A stretch of DNA of 64,000 nt from NCBI GenBank assembly GCA_021325025.1, contig JAJPHZ010000035.1, positions 496,001 through 560,000 on the forward strand, written 5' to 3'. The stretch's first letter is position 1, and the number at the start of each line of letters is the position of its first letter. This document shows positions 1 to 8,683 of the stretch, in pieces. The notes beneath the pieces are model-generated. The model searched no databases and was not told the DNA's origin. It saw only the letters and a program-made list of their open reading frames with translations. The translations under genes and the position numbers were made by a program. Source of the stretch: Pseudomonadota bacterium (GTDB lineage: Bacteria; Desulfobacterota; Binatia; Binatales; Binataceae).

Positions 1-1
1 G

Positions 2-2836
2 ATGGCGCAGGTGGTGGCAATGACCTTCCGCGCCACCGCCTTCATGCCGCCCGGCACGCTGCCCGCATTTATCCTGCGCTATGACGCCGGGTCGATCCCG
101 GCCGGTCAACTGGTGTTCTCCAGTGCCGCACGCAGCCAATCCGAAATCCAGGACCTGGCGCTGTACCGGGTGCGTCCGCTGCTCGCCACCCTGCCCGGGG
201 TGTCGGCGCCGCCGCCCTTCGGCGGCAAGGTCCGCACTGTGGTCGTCGAACTGGACGCCGACCGCATGCGGGCCTACGGCGTCGCGCCGCGCGACGTGGC
301 CGGCGCGCTGGTTAAGGCTAACGCCGTGCTGCCCGCCGGCAACGTCAACCTCGGCGGGCTCAGCGCCATTGCGGCCAGCGACGCGATGGTGCGGCGAATC
401 GGCGACCTCGGCGCGGTGCCGCTGCGGCTGGGCGCGGGCCCAACGGTTTTTCTGCGCGACGTGGCGCGCGTCAGCGACGGCGCCGATATCGTCTATCAGA
501 CCGCGATGGTCAACGGGCGCGCCACCGTCTACATGCCGATCACCAAGCGCGCCGACGCTTCCACCCTGGAGGTAATCGACGCGGTCAAGGCCGCGCTGCC
601 GCGCATGCGCGCGCTGGTTCCGCCGGATCTCTCGATCACCCTGGAATTCGACCAGTCGATATACGTCCAGAGCGCCATCCGTGATTTGCTGTTCGAGGGC
701 GCGGTCGGCGCGCTGCTGACCGGCCTGATGGTGTTGCTGTTTCTGCGCGATTGGCGCTCGGGCCTGATCGTCGTGCTCACCATCCCGCTGTCGATCCTGG
801 GCGCGGTCGTCGGCCTGCGACTGGCAGGCGAGAATATAAACATCATGACCCTGGGCGGCCTGGCGTTGGCAGTGGGAATCCTGGTCGATGAGGCCACCGT
901 CGCAATCGAGAACATCCATGTCCATCGCGCGCAGGGCAAGCGGATTGCGCGTGCAGTGGTCGATGCGATGGGCGAAGTCATCGAGCCGCGCTTCCTTGCC
1001 ATGCTCTGTATTCTGGCGGTATTCATCCCGTCATTTCTGATGGCCGGGATCGGCCGCGCGCTGTTTACTCCGCTGGCGCTGGCGGTCGGCCTGTCAATGA
1101 TCGCCTCCTACCTGATTAGCAGCACCTTGCTGCCGGTTCTGGCGGCCTGGCTGCTCGCTTCACCGCATCGCGCGCAACGCGCCCCGGCATTTGCACGCTG
1201 GCAGCGCCGCTACTCGTCGATGCTGCACTGGCTCATCCTCAGGCCGCGGTCGGTCGCGGCGATCTACACACTGGTGTCCGCCGCCGGCCTGGCGCTGGCC
1301 GCAGGGGTTGGGACCCAGCTTTTTCCCGCCGCCGATACCGGGCAGTTTCAGCTCCGCATCCGTGCTCCGGCCGGCACGCGCCTGGATCGCACCGAGCAAA
1401 TCGTGCGCGAGGTGGACCACGCCATTCGCGACGCCGCCGGCGACAACAATGTCAGCATCACGCTGGCGACGGTCGGCGCGGCGCCTTGGGAATATCCGGT
1501 CAACCTGATCTTTCTATGGAACAGCGGGCCTCAGGATGCGGTGCTGCTGGTCGCGCTCAAGCCCGGCGCGCCGGTCGCGATCGCGCGCTTGCAGGAGCGG
1601 CTGCGCACCGACTTCGCATGGCGCCTTCCCGAGGTCAGGTTCTCCTTCGAGGCCGGCGACATCATCTCCAGAGTCCTCAACTTCGGATCGCCGACGCCCG
1701 TGAAGGTAACGGTATCGGGCAACGATTTGCGCCAGACGCGCTCGTTCGCTGAACGGATCCAGGCTCGGCTCATGGCTTTGCCGATGCTGCGCGACGTGCA
1801 GCTCGCGCAAGTCCTTGACTATCCGAGCCTCGACGTGCGCATCGACCGGGTACGCGCCGGCCAACTGGGCGTGACCGCCGATGAGGTGGCGGCGTCGTTG
1901 GTGAGTGCGACGTCCTCCAGCGCGCTGATCATGCCTAATTTTTGGATCGACCCGCAAAGCGGGGTGCCCTATCGCGTCGAGGTACTGGTCCCGTCCAACC
2001 AGATGACTTCGGCTGCCGACGTGCGCCATCTGCCGGTGATGCCCAACGGCGACCGCCGCCCGCTGCTCGAAGACGTGGCGACGCTGGCGCGCGGCACGAC
2101 ATACGGCGAGATGGACCATCTCAACAACCAGCGCAGCCTCGACGTGGTCGCCAATATCGCCGGCAACGACTTCGGCGCCGCGGCGCGCGCCGTCCAACAG
2201 GCGGTCACCGCGGCCGGCGCGCCGCCGCGCGGCACGACCGTGGCGATCCGCGGCCAGTTGGAACAGATGGCCGCGACGCTGGGCAGTCTGCGCGATGGAC
2301 TGCTGATCGCGATCGTCGTCATCCTGCTGTTGCTCGCCGCCAATTTCGAATCATGGCGCTACGCGCTGGCGGCGGTAGCCGCGATTCCCGGCGTACTGGC
2401 GGGCGTCGTCGCGATGCTGTTCGTTTGCGGCGCGAGCCTCAACGTCCAGTCCTTCATCGGCGCGATCATGGCGATTGGTATTTCGGTTGCCAACGCCGTG
2501 CTGCTGGTGACCTTCGCCCGCCAGCAGCGCCGCGCGGGGGCGGCACCGGGCGCCGCCGCCATTGCCGCCGCCGGCGCCCGCCTGCGTCCGATCCTGATGA
2601 CCAGCCTGGCGATGATCGCGGGCATGATCCCGATGGCCTCGGGACTGGGCGCGGCAGGCGGACAGACCGCGCCGCTGGGGCAAGCGGTGATTGGTGGACT
2701 GCTGGCGTCGACCGCGGCGACGCTGCTGGTCCTGCCCGCGCTGTTCGTCCTCATAGCGGGCCGGGGACCTTATCGCTGCGACTCGCTGGATCCCGACGAT
2801 CCCGAAAGCGTCCACTTCGACAGGAGCCGGCCGTGA
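2..2836 (+). CDS. RND-family efflux permease, 5' end cut by window
   Basis: Inner-membrane proton-driven exporter of the AcrB/HAE1 type, the pump of a tripartite efflux system. The frame is open from the first base, and 944 residues remain against about 1,030 usual, so roughly the first 80-100 residues (TM1 and the start of the porter domain) lie outside. Seen: porter-domain sequence, then a membrane block with VDEATVAIENI near residue 293, a second periplasmic loop, and a C-terminal membrane block with GISVANAVLLV near residue 828. In AcrB the TM4 pair is Asp-Asp and TM10 has a Lys; here they are Asp-Glu and no Lys, so the proton relay differs. The gene runs into the adaptor gene with a GTGA overlap. 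Substrate cannot be told. Confidence 0.93.
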   Translation: MAQVVAMTFRATAFMPPGTLPAFILRYDAGSIPAGQLVFSSAARSQSEIQDLALYRVRPLLATLPGVSAPPPFGGKVRTVVVELDADRMRAYGVAPRDVAGALVKANAVLPAGNVNLGGLSAIAASDAMVRRIGDLGAVPLRLGAGPTVFLRDVARVSDGADIVYQTAMVNGRATVYMPITKRADASTLEVIDAVKAALPRMRALVPPDLSITLEFDQSIYVQSAIRDLLFEGAVGALLTGLMVLLFLRDWRSGLIVVLTIPLSILGAVVGLRLAGENINIMTLGGLALAVGILVDEATVAIENIHVHRAQGKRIARAVVDAMGEVIEPRFLAMLCILAVFIPSFLMAGIGRALFTPLALAVGLSMIASYLISSTLLPVLAAWLLASPHRAQRAPAFARWQRRYSSMLHWLILRPRSVAAIYTLVSAAGLALAAGVGTQLFPAADTGQFQLRIRAPAGTRLDRTEQIVREVDHAIRDAAGDNNVSITLATVGAAPWEYPVNLIFLWNSGPQDAVLLVALKPGAPVAIARLQERLRTDFAWRLPEVRFSFEAGDIISRVLNFGSPTPVKVTVSGNDLRQTRSFAERIQARLMALPMLRDVQLAQVLDYPSLDVRIDRVRAGQLGVTADEVAASLVSATSSSALIMPNFWIDPQSGVPYRVEVLVPSNQMTSAADVRHLPVMPNGDRRPLLEDVATLARGTTYGEMDHLNNQRSLDVVANIAGNDFGAAARAVQQAVTAAGAPPRGTTVAIRGQLEQMAATLGSLRDGLLIAIVVILLLLAANFESWRYALAAVAAIPGVLAGVVAMLFVCGASLNVQSFIGAIMAIGISVANAVLLVTFARQQRRAGAAPGAAAIAAAGARLRPILMTSLAMIAGMIPMASGLGAAGGQTAPLGQAVIGGLLASTAATLLVLPALFVLIAGRGPYRCDSLDPDDPESVHFDRSRP

Positions 2837-3894
2837 AACGCGCCATCCTGTTGATCGCGCTCGTCGCGGGCGGCTGCAATCGATCGATCGAGCGGCGCGC
2901 GCAGCCGTCTACTTCGCAGCCCCCAGCGGCACAAGTCGAAGTGGCGCGCGTGCTTGCCGCGCCGCTTGCCACCACCGAACGCCTGCCCGCCGAACTGGCG
3001 GCCTGGGAAGCGGTGGCGCTGTATCCCAAGGTGCGCGGCTTCGTGGAAGCGATCCCGGTCGATCGCGGCTCCGTGGTTCGCCGGGGTCAGCTTCTGGTAC
3101 GGCTGTCGGCGCCCGAATTGATTGCTCAAGCGGCACAGGCGCAGGCTGCACTGGAGGCTGACCGCCTCACCTTCGAGCGCCTGCACGACGCCTCTGCCAC
3201 CAAGGGCGCCGTGTCCGCCAATGAGCTGGAGCTGGCGCGCCAGGCGTTGGAGGGCGACCGCCAGCGCCTGCGTTCGCTGCAAACCCTGGCCGGCTATTTG
3301 ACCGTCACAGCCCCCTTTGACGGAATAATTACCGAGCGCAATGTCCATCCCGGCGCTCTGGTGGGTCCGCCCGCCGAGCCGCTGGCGGCCGCCGTGCCGA
3401 TGCTTCGCATCGAGCAAATCGACACGCTGAGACTGACGGTGCCGGTTCCCGAAGCCGACGCATCCGGAGTGGCCCAGGGCGCCAACGTGCGGTTCCGCGT
3501 GCGCGCATGGCCGGGGCAAACCTTCGCCGGCCGGATCAGCCGCGTGTCGCACGCCGTCGACGTGCGCACGCGCACAATGGCGGTGGAGGCCGACGTCGAT
3601 AACCGCCAGCACCGGCTTGATCCGGGTATGTTCGCTGAGGTGCTGTGGCCCGTGCGCCGCGCCGCCGTTTCACTGTTCGTCCCCGCCTCGGCCATCGTTG
3701 AAACCGCGCAGGCGACCTTCGTCGAGCGGGTGCGCGGCGGAAAAATCCAACGCGTCAGCGTGCAGCGCGGCGCCGCCATGGGCGATCTGGTTGAAGTCTT
3801 CGGCCCGCTCACAGCCGGTGACAATGTGGTCGCGCGCGGCTCCGAAGATCTCGCCGAGGGCGCGCCGGTCGCCGCGACAACCATCCCGCGCTAG
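2833..3894 (+). CDS. RND efflux membrane-fusion (adaptor) lipoprotein
   Basis: Periplasmic adaptor that would bridge the RND pump and an outer-membrane channel. The GTG start overlaps the TGA of the permease (GTGA), so the two are translationally coupled. The 353-residue product begins with a short hydrophobic signal ending in LVAGGCN, a likely lipobox. A barrel-sandwich/lipoyl half (VRGFVEAIPVDRGSVVRRGQ) follows, then a helical hairpin (about 95-160), the second lipoyl half (TVTAPFDGIITERNVHPG) and beta-barrel and membrane-proximal domains. The permease comes before the adaptor, the reverse of acrAB, and no outer-membrane factor gene follows. Confidence 0.92.
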   Translation: MKRAILLIALVAGGCNRSIERRAQPSTSQPPAAQVEVARVLAAPLATTERLPAELAAWEAVALYPKVRGFVEAIPVDRGSVVRRGQLLVRLSAPELIAQAAQAQAALEADRLTFERLHDASATKGAVSANELELARQALEGDRQRLRSLQTLAGYLTVTAPFDGIITERNVHPGALVGPPAEPLAAAVPMLRIEQIDTLRLTVPVPEADASGVAQGANVRFRVRAWPGQTFAGRISRVSHAVDVRTRTMAVEADVDNRQHRLDPGMFAEVLWPVRRAAVSLFVPASAIVETAQATFVERVRGGKIQRVSVQRGAAMGDLVEVFGPLTAGDNVVARGSEDLAEGAPVAATTIPR

Positions 3895-3948
3895 GCTGGG
3901 CGCGCGGGATTTTTCTCCCGGCCCCAACTGCGTTAGGTTGAAGGCGCC

Positions 3949-4845
3949 ATGATTAAAGTAGCGCTTAGTCTGTTCGGGCTTCAGAACTGGTTTGGCGGCG
4001 ACTTCGCTCCCGTGCTCGACATCGCGCGGATCGCCGATCGCATGGGCGTCGATCAGGTCAACGTGGTCGATCACGTGATCATGAGCGAGGATACCGGCAA
4101 GTATCCTTACGGCAGATTTCCGGCTGCGCCATCCACGCCCTGGTACGAGCCCATCACGGTGCTGGCTGCGGTGGCCGGCGCGACAGAAAAAATCCGCCTC
4201 TCCACCGGTATCGTGATTTCGCCCTTGCGTCCCGCCGTGCTGCTGGCCAAGCAACTCGCCACGCTCGACGTGATCTCGCGCGGGCGCGTTGAAATCGGAC
4301 TGGGCACCGGATGGCAGCGCCAGGAGTACGACGCCTGCGGCGTGCCGTGGGAGCGGCGCTTCGCGCGGATGTGGGAGCAGGTGCGCGTATGCCGCGAGCT
4401 GTGGAGCAAGGCGCCGGCCAGCTTCGCGGGTCAAACCGTATCCTTCGAGCAGCTCTACTCCACCCCGTTCCCCGTGCAAAAGCACATCCCGCTGTGGTTC
4501 GGTATCGCGCCGACGCCGCACAACGTCGAGCGTATCGCCGAGTTGGGCGACGGATGGCTGCCGATGGAACGCGACCCGGAAAAGCTTAAGGAGCCGATCG
4601 CGCGGCTGCAGGCGGCGTTCAGGGCGCGGGGCCGCGATCCGAAAACCCTGGTCGTGCGTACCGGGCTGCGTCCGGTGTTCCGCGCCGACCGCAGCGCTGA
4701 TCTCGACGCCACGCTGGAGCAGGTCCCGGCGCTGGTCGCGGCGGGGGTCAATATCATCGACTTCAGCCCCTCGCCCTTCTGCAAGGGCCCGGCGGACGTC
4801 GAGCGATTCTTCGAGCGGATCGTCAGCCTCAAAACGCGCTACTAG
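3949..4845 (+). CDS. LLM-class flavin/F420-dependent oxidoreductase
   Basis: Luciferase-like TIM-barrel oxidoreductase of 298 residues, resembling the F420-dependent subgroup. Family features seen: N-terminal strand (MIKVALSLFG), the segment EKIRLSTGIVISPLRPAVLLAK, the ISRGRVEIGLGTGWQRQEY loop that binds the cofactor phosphate, and a late IAELGDGWLPM motif. It probably carries out a hydride transfer or monooxygenation on an unidentified substrate. The 54-bp gap from the efflux genes makes co-transcription possible but unproven. A second family member lies at 41048-41965. F420 versus FMN use cannot be settled from sequence alone. Confidence 0.9.
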   Translation: MIKVALSLFGLQNWFGGDFAPVLDIARIADRMGVDQVNVVDHVIMSEDTGKYPYGRFPAAPSTPWYEPITVLAAVAGATEKIRLSTGIVISPLRPAVLLAKQLATLDVISRGRVEIGLGTGWQRQEYDACGVPWERRFARMWEQVRVCRELWSKAPASFAGQTVSFEQLYSTPFPVQKHIPLWFGIAPTPHNVERIAELGDGWLPMERDPEKLKEPIARLQAAFRARGRDPKTLVVRTGLRPVFRADRSADLDATLEQVPALVAAGVNIIDFSPSPFCKGPADVERFFERIVSLKTRY

Positions 4846-4898
4846 GCAGCGCTTCAGAACCCGGCCTGGGAGTTTTTAGCATTCGATTCAGTCGGCTG

Positions 4899-5171
4899 TC
4901 ACTTGGCTTCGGCGACGTATAACGTAACGCGGCCTGTACCGCCGGTGGCGGGCGTTGCGGGCTGGCCGGTGGCGAGGTCGTAGCCGATGAAGTATTCGAC
5001 TGCCACCACCGTGTAAGCAATCCAGTTGCCCGGGCCAGTGGTGGGGAAAAAGATGCGCTCGCCGGTGCGCGGGATGAACCTGATCAAAGCCAGTGGCACC
5101 TTGCCCACCTGGGCCTTTCTGGCAACGTCGAACAATTCCAGACAGTTATCGCTTTCAGCCTCGGTGGCCAT
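4899..5171 (-). CDS. small hypothetical protein (90 aa)
   Basis: Not a recognised family. The ATG is preceded by a GGAGGA ribosome-binding site about 8 bases upstream on the minus strand, the main reason to call it. The product is soluble-looking, with an acidic N-terminus (MATEAESDNCLELFDVARK) and a beta-rich middle with aromatic residues (IPRTGERIFFP; VVAVEYFIGYDLATGQ). It converges on the LLM oxidoreductase gene and is divergent from the phosphoketolase. Confidence 0.55.
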   Translation of the reverse strand: MATEAESDNCLELFDVARKAQVGKVPLALIRFIPRTGERIFFPTTGPGNWIAYTVVAVEYFIGYDLATGQPATPATGGTGRVTLYVAEAK

Positions 5172-5403
5172 TGCCGCTGTCCTCCGAAAATCGGTTCCAG
5201 ATGAAAAGCGCGGCCCGTGAAATTCGCGGGTCTTCCCTTTCAGCGTAGCAAAAGAATTTGCCGCTCACTATCAACGTCGGCGCGGCCAAGGGGCTCGGAA
5301 AATGGCTTTCTGTTGCAGGCGATAGGGCGGACAATAGGAACGGGCGGAGGGCTTTGGATGTCCCGCCGCCAGCAATCCTCGCGTGTCATCAAGGAGTGAG
5401 CCT

Positions 5404-7806
5404 ATGGCGGAGGAAATTTCCACGCGCGAACTGGAGCTGATGGACGCGTATTGGCGCGCCGCCAATTATCTGTCGGTCGGCCAGATCTATCTGCTCGACA
5501 ATCCGCTGCTCAAGACGCCGCTGGCCGCCGAGCACATCAAGCCGCGTCTATTGGGTCATTGGGGGACGACCCCGGGGCTAAATTTCATCTATGTCCACCT
5601 CAACCGCGTCATCAAAAAATACGGCCTGGACATGATCTACGTCATCGGCCCGGGACACGGCGGTCCGGCGCTGGTAGCCAACGCCTGGCTGGAGGGCACT
5701 TACAGCGAGATCTATACCAACATCACGCAGGATGAAGAGGGGATGCGCCGGCTGTTCAAGCAATTCAGCTTTCCCGGCGGCATCCCGAGCCACGTCGCAC
5801 CGGAGACGCCGGGATCGATTCATGAAGGCGGAGAACTGGGCTACGCGCTGGCGCACGCCTTCGGCGCCGCCTTCGACAATCCCGACTTGATCGTCGCTTG
5901 CGTCGTCGGCGACGGCGAGGCGGAAACGGGTCCGGCGGCCACCGGATGGCACGGCAACAAGTTTCTCAACCCGGTGCGCGACGGGTGCGTGCTGCCGATT
6001 CTGCATCTCAACGGCTACAAGATCGCCAATCCCTGCTACCTGGCGCGCATCCCGCCCGATGAACTGCACAAACTGTTTGAAGGCTATGGCTACAAGCCGT
6101 ATGTGGTGGAGGGGCGCCAACCCGACAAGATGCATCGGCGCATGGCGGCCGTGCTCGATGAAGTGATCGCAGAGATCAGGAGCATCCAGGCGCAGGCGCG
6201 CAGCCGCGGCTTTGGCGGCCGCCCGGCCTGGCCGATGATCATCCTGCGCAGCCCCAAGGGATGGACCTGTCCGGCCGAGATCGACGGCCAGCGCTGCGAG
6301 GATTACTGGCGCAGCCATCAGGTGCCGATGAGCGACATGAGCCGGCCTGAGCATATCCGCATCCTCGAACAATGGATGAAGAGCTACCGGCCGCAGGAGC
6401 TGTTCGACGAGCGCGGCAGGCTCAAACCCGAGCTGGCCGATCTGCCGCCGCGCGGACATTTGCGCATGAGCGACAATCCCCACGCCAACGGCGGCATCCT
6501 GCTAAGGGAGCTGCGCATGCCCGACTTTCGCGACTACGCAGTCGCGATCCCAGGTCCCGGTGCGGTCACGGCAGAGGCCACTCAGGTACAGGGGCGCTTC
6601 CTGCGCGATGTGATGAAGCTCAATCTGGAGGCGAAGAACTTCCGCATCTTCAGCCCCGACGAAAACAACTCCAACCGATGGCAGGACGTGCTGGAGGTGA
6701 CCAACCGCTGCTACACGGCCGAGATCGTGCCTTACGACGATCACCTGGCGCCCGACGGGCGCGTGATGGAAGTGCTCAGCGAGCATCAATGCCAGGGATG
6801 GCTGGAAGGTTATCTGCTGACCGGGCGCCACGGCTTTTTCAGTTGCTACGAAGCCTTCATCCACATCGTCGATTCGATGTTCAACCAGCACGCCAAGTGG
6901 CTCAAGGTGTGCAACCGGATCCCGTGGCGGCGGCCGATCGCGTCGCTCAACTACCTGCTCAGTTCGCACGTCTGGCGCCAGGACCACAACGGCTTCTCGC
7001 ATCAGGACCCGGGCTTCATCGATCACGTGGTGAACAAAAAGGCCGAGATCATCCGCGTGTACCTGCCGCCTGACGTCAACTGCCTGCTGTCGGTCACCGA
7101 CCATTGCCTGCGCAGCCGCAACTACATCAACGTGATCGTGGCCGGCAAGCAGCCCGCGCCGGTGTGGCTGACGATGGACGAAGCGATCAAGCATTGCACC
7201 GCCGGCGTCAGCATCTGGGAGTGGGCCAGCAACGATCGTGGCGCCGAGCCCGACGTGGTGATGGCGTGCTGCGGCGACGTGCCGACGCTGGAGACGCTGG
7301 CCGCGGTAAGCCTGCTGCACGAGTACCTGCCCGAGCTCAAGGTGCGCGTGGTCAACGTGGTTGATCTGATGAAGCTGCAGCCCGAAAGCGAGCATCCCCA
7401 TGGCCTTGCCGACCGCGACTTCGACGCACTGTTCACCACCGACAAGCCGATCATCTTCGCCTTTCACGGCTACCCCTGGCTGATCCATCGCCTGACCTAC
7501 CGGCGCAAGGGACATGCCAACCTGCACGTGCGCGGCTACAAGGAGGAGGGCACCACCACTACGCCCTTTGACATGGTGGTGCTCAACAACCTCGACCGCT
7601 TCTCCCTGGTCGGAGACGTGATCGACCGGGTGCCGACGCTGTCGGCGCGGGCCGCGTACATCAAGCAGGCAATCCGCAATAAACTGATCGATCATAAACA
7701 ATACATCGTGAAGTACGGCGACGATCTGCCCGAGGTGCGCAACTGGCGATGGGGCGGGGCGCGCGCCGCACGCGCCGCAGCCGACACATCCGCGGACAAC
7801 ATCTAG
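5404..7806 (+). CDS. xfp: xylulose-5-phosphate/fructose-6-phosphate phosphoketolase
   Basis: Thiamine-diphosphate enzyme that splits xylulose-5-P (or fructose-6-P) with phosphate into acetyl-phosphate and glyceraldehyde-3-P (or erythrose-4-P). The 800 residues match the usual 790-830. The N-terminal XFP domain shows [16 protein letters not shown] and the ThDP/metal motif GDGEAETGP near residue 170, with the following HGNKF. The C-terminal domain includes [14 protein letters not shown]. The start is the ATG at 5404, 8 bases after AAGGAG; a GTG at 5383 is in frame but lacks a site. An ADP-forming acyl-CoA synthetase lies 0.9 kb downstream, so acetyl-P could feed acetate/acetyl-CoA energy metabolism. 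Confidence 0.96.
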   Translation: MAEEISTRELELMDAYWRAANYLSVGQIYLLDNPLLKTPLAAEHIKPRLLGHWGTTPGLNFIYVHLNRVIKKYGLDMIYVIGPGHGGPALVANAWLEGTYSEIYTNITQDEEGMRRLFKQFSFPGGIPSHVAPETPGSIHEGGELGYALAHAFGAAFDNPDLIVACVVGDGEAETGPAATGWHGNKFLNPVRDGCVLPILHLNGYKIANPCYLARIPPDELHKLFEGYGYKPYVVEGRQPDKMHRRMAAVLDEVIAEIRSIQAQARSRGFGGRPAWPMIILRSPKGWTCPAEIDGQRCEDYWRSHQVPMSDMSRPEHIRILEQWMKSYRPQELFDERGRLKPELADLPPRGHLRMSDNPHANGGILLRELRMPDFRDYAVAIPGPGAVTAEATQVQGRFLRDVMKLNLEAKNFRIFSPDENNSNRWQDVLEVTNRCYTAEIVPYDDHLAPDGRVMEVLSEHQCQGWLEGYLLTGRHGFFSCYEAFIHIVDSMFNQHAKWLKVCNRIPWRRPIASLNYLLSSHVWRQDHNGFSHQDPGFIDHVVNKKAEIIRVYLPPDVNCLLSVTDHCLRSRNYINVIVAGKQPAPVWLTMDEAIKHCTAGVSIWEWASNDRGAEPDVVMACCGDVPTLETLAAVSLLHEYLPELKVRVVNVVDLMKLQPESEHPHGLADRDFDALFTTDKPIIFAFHGYPWLIHRLTYRRKGHANLHVRGYKEEGTTTTPFDMVVLNNLDRFSLVGDVIDRVPTLSARAAYIKQAIRNKLIDHKQYIVKYGDDLPEVRNWRWGGARAARAAADTSADNI

Positions 7807-7900
7807 CAGGTGCGCGACGCGATTGTTGCTCAGCGCCTGGAGCGATATGCTTGATAGCAGGGTTTTTGGAGACCCCGGTTCTTTTCGCAGGGGCAGTAAA

Positions 7901-8422
7901 ATGGCTGATGACACCGACCGCCTGGGGCGTATACTGCGGCAGGCGGAAAAGGCGCGCGAAGATCAATGGGCCCGCCAGCGCGACGAGGAAATCCTGCGCC
8001 GCTTGCGCGAAAAATACGCCAAACACATCAATTGCCCGGTTTGCGGCACACAGCTCGATCCGCGCGCCGCGCTGGGTATGGGCGGGATGGCCTGCACCCG
8101 ACGCGACGGCGCCTGGCTTGACCCGCACACGCTGGAGCAACTGCGCGCGCGGCTGCGCAACGCCGCCGCGATCCATCACGAGGGCCTGGGCGAGAAGGTT
8201 TTCGCCGCGGTCGAGGAGGTCATCGAAGGCCTGCTCAAGGCCCATCCGCAGGGGCTTAATTGCCCCGAATGCGGCGCCAAGCTGGACCCCAAAGCCGAAG
8301 GCGGGTTGGGCGGAATGGCCTGCCCGCATCGGCACGGCGTATGGTTGGACCGCGGCACGCTGGAGCAGATCAGAAGCCGGCTGGACGAAGCCCACGGCGC
8401 GACGCCCAAGGTGTCCGAGTAA
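7901..8422 (+). CDS. tandem zinc-ribbon (zf-TFIIB-like) protein
   Basis: A 173-residue protein built from a charged N-terminal helix (about 1-50) and two copies of a zf-TFIIB-like module. Module 1 has CPVCGTQLDP then MACTRRDGAWLD; module 2 has CPECGAKLDP then MACPHRHGVWLD. The usual family pattern is CxxC...CxxC-G-WLD; here the fourth Cys is Arg in both copies, although His in module 2 could compensate. The copies are separated by a helical linker (about 85-120). The ATG at 7901 is chosen because it starts just before the conserved part and follows a GGGG-rich site; an in-frame upstream start at 7823 has no clear site. Function unknown, possibly nucleic-acid or metal binding. Confidence 0.72.
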   Translation: MADDTDRLGRILRQAEKAREDQWARQRDEEILRRLREKYAKHINCPVCGTQLDPRAALGMGGMACTRRDGAWLDPHTLEQLRARLRNAAAIHHEGLGEKVFAAVEEVIEGLLKAHPQGLNCPECGAKLDPKAEGGLGGMACPHRHGVWLDRGTLEQIRSRLDEAHGATPKVSE

Positions 8423-8536
8423 GCACGCCGTTCTTCACTATACCCAAAGAGCGTTGAACTGGCTGCCGGGCGCCCTGCCCCGCCGCTGGCAGGAGCCCGC
8501 CTGCCGCCATCTCGCAAGACCGCGTGCGCCGGCCGT

Positions 8537-8552
8537 GGATTTGCGCAAATCC
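8537..8552. promoter_or_regulatory. perfect 16-bp palindrome upstream of acyl-CoA synthetase
   Basis: GGATTTGCGCAAATCC is a perfect inverted repeat, about 130 bases before the ATG of the ADP-forming acyl-CoA synthetase gene and in non-coding sequence. Its size and symmetry fit a dimeric repressor site. No regulator gene is adjacent, so the binding protein is unknown. Confidence 0.4.
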
Positions 8553-8683
8553 CGCCTTTGCCGTTATGTTGCATAGCGACTGATGGTTCGCTGCGACGCC
8601 GCGCCATCGCTCAGCCGCAGGCGCGGCCAACCAGCCTCAGACCGGGGCTGCCTGCCCCGCATGGTTCATCGAGGAGCGTCTGT

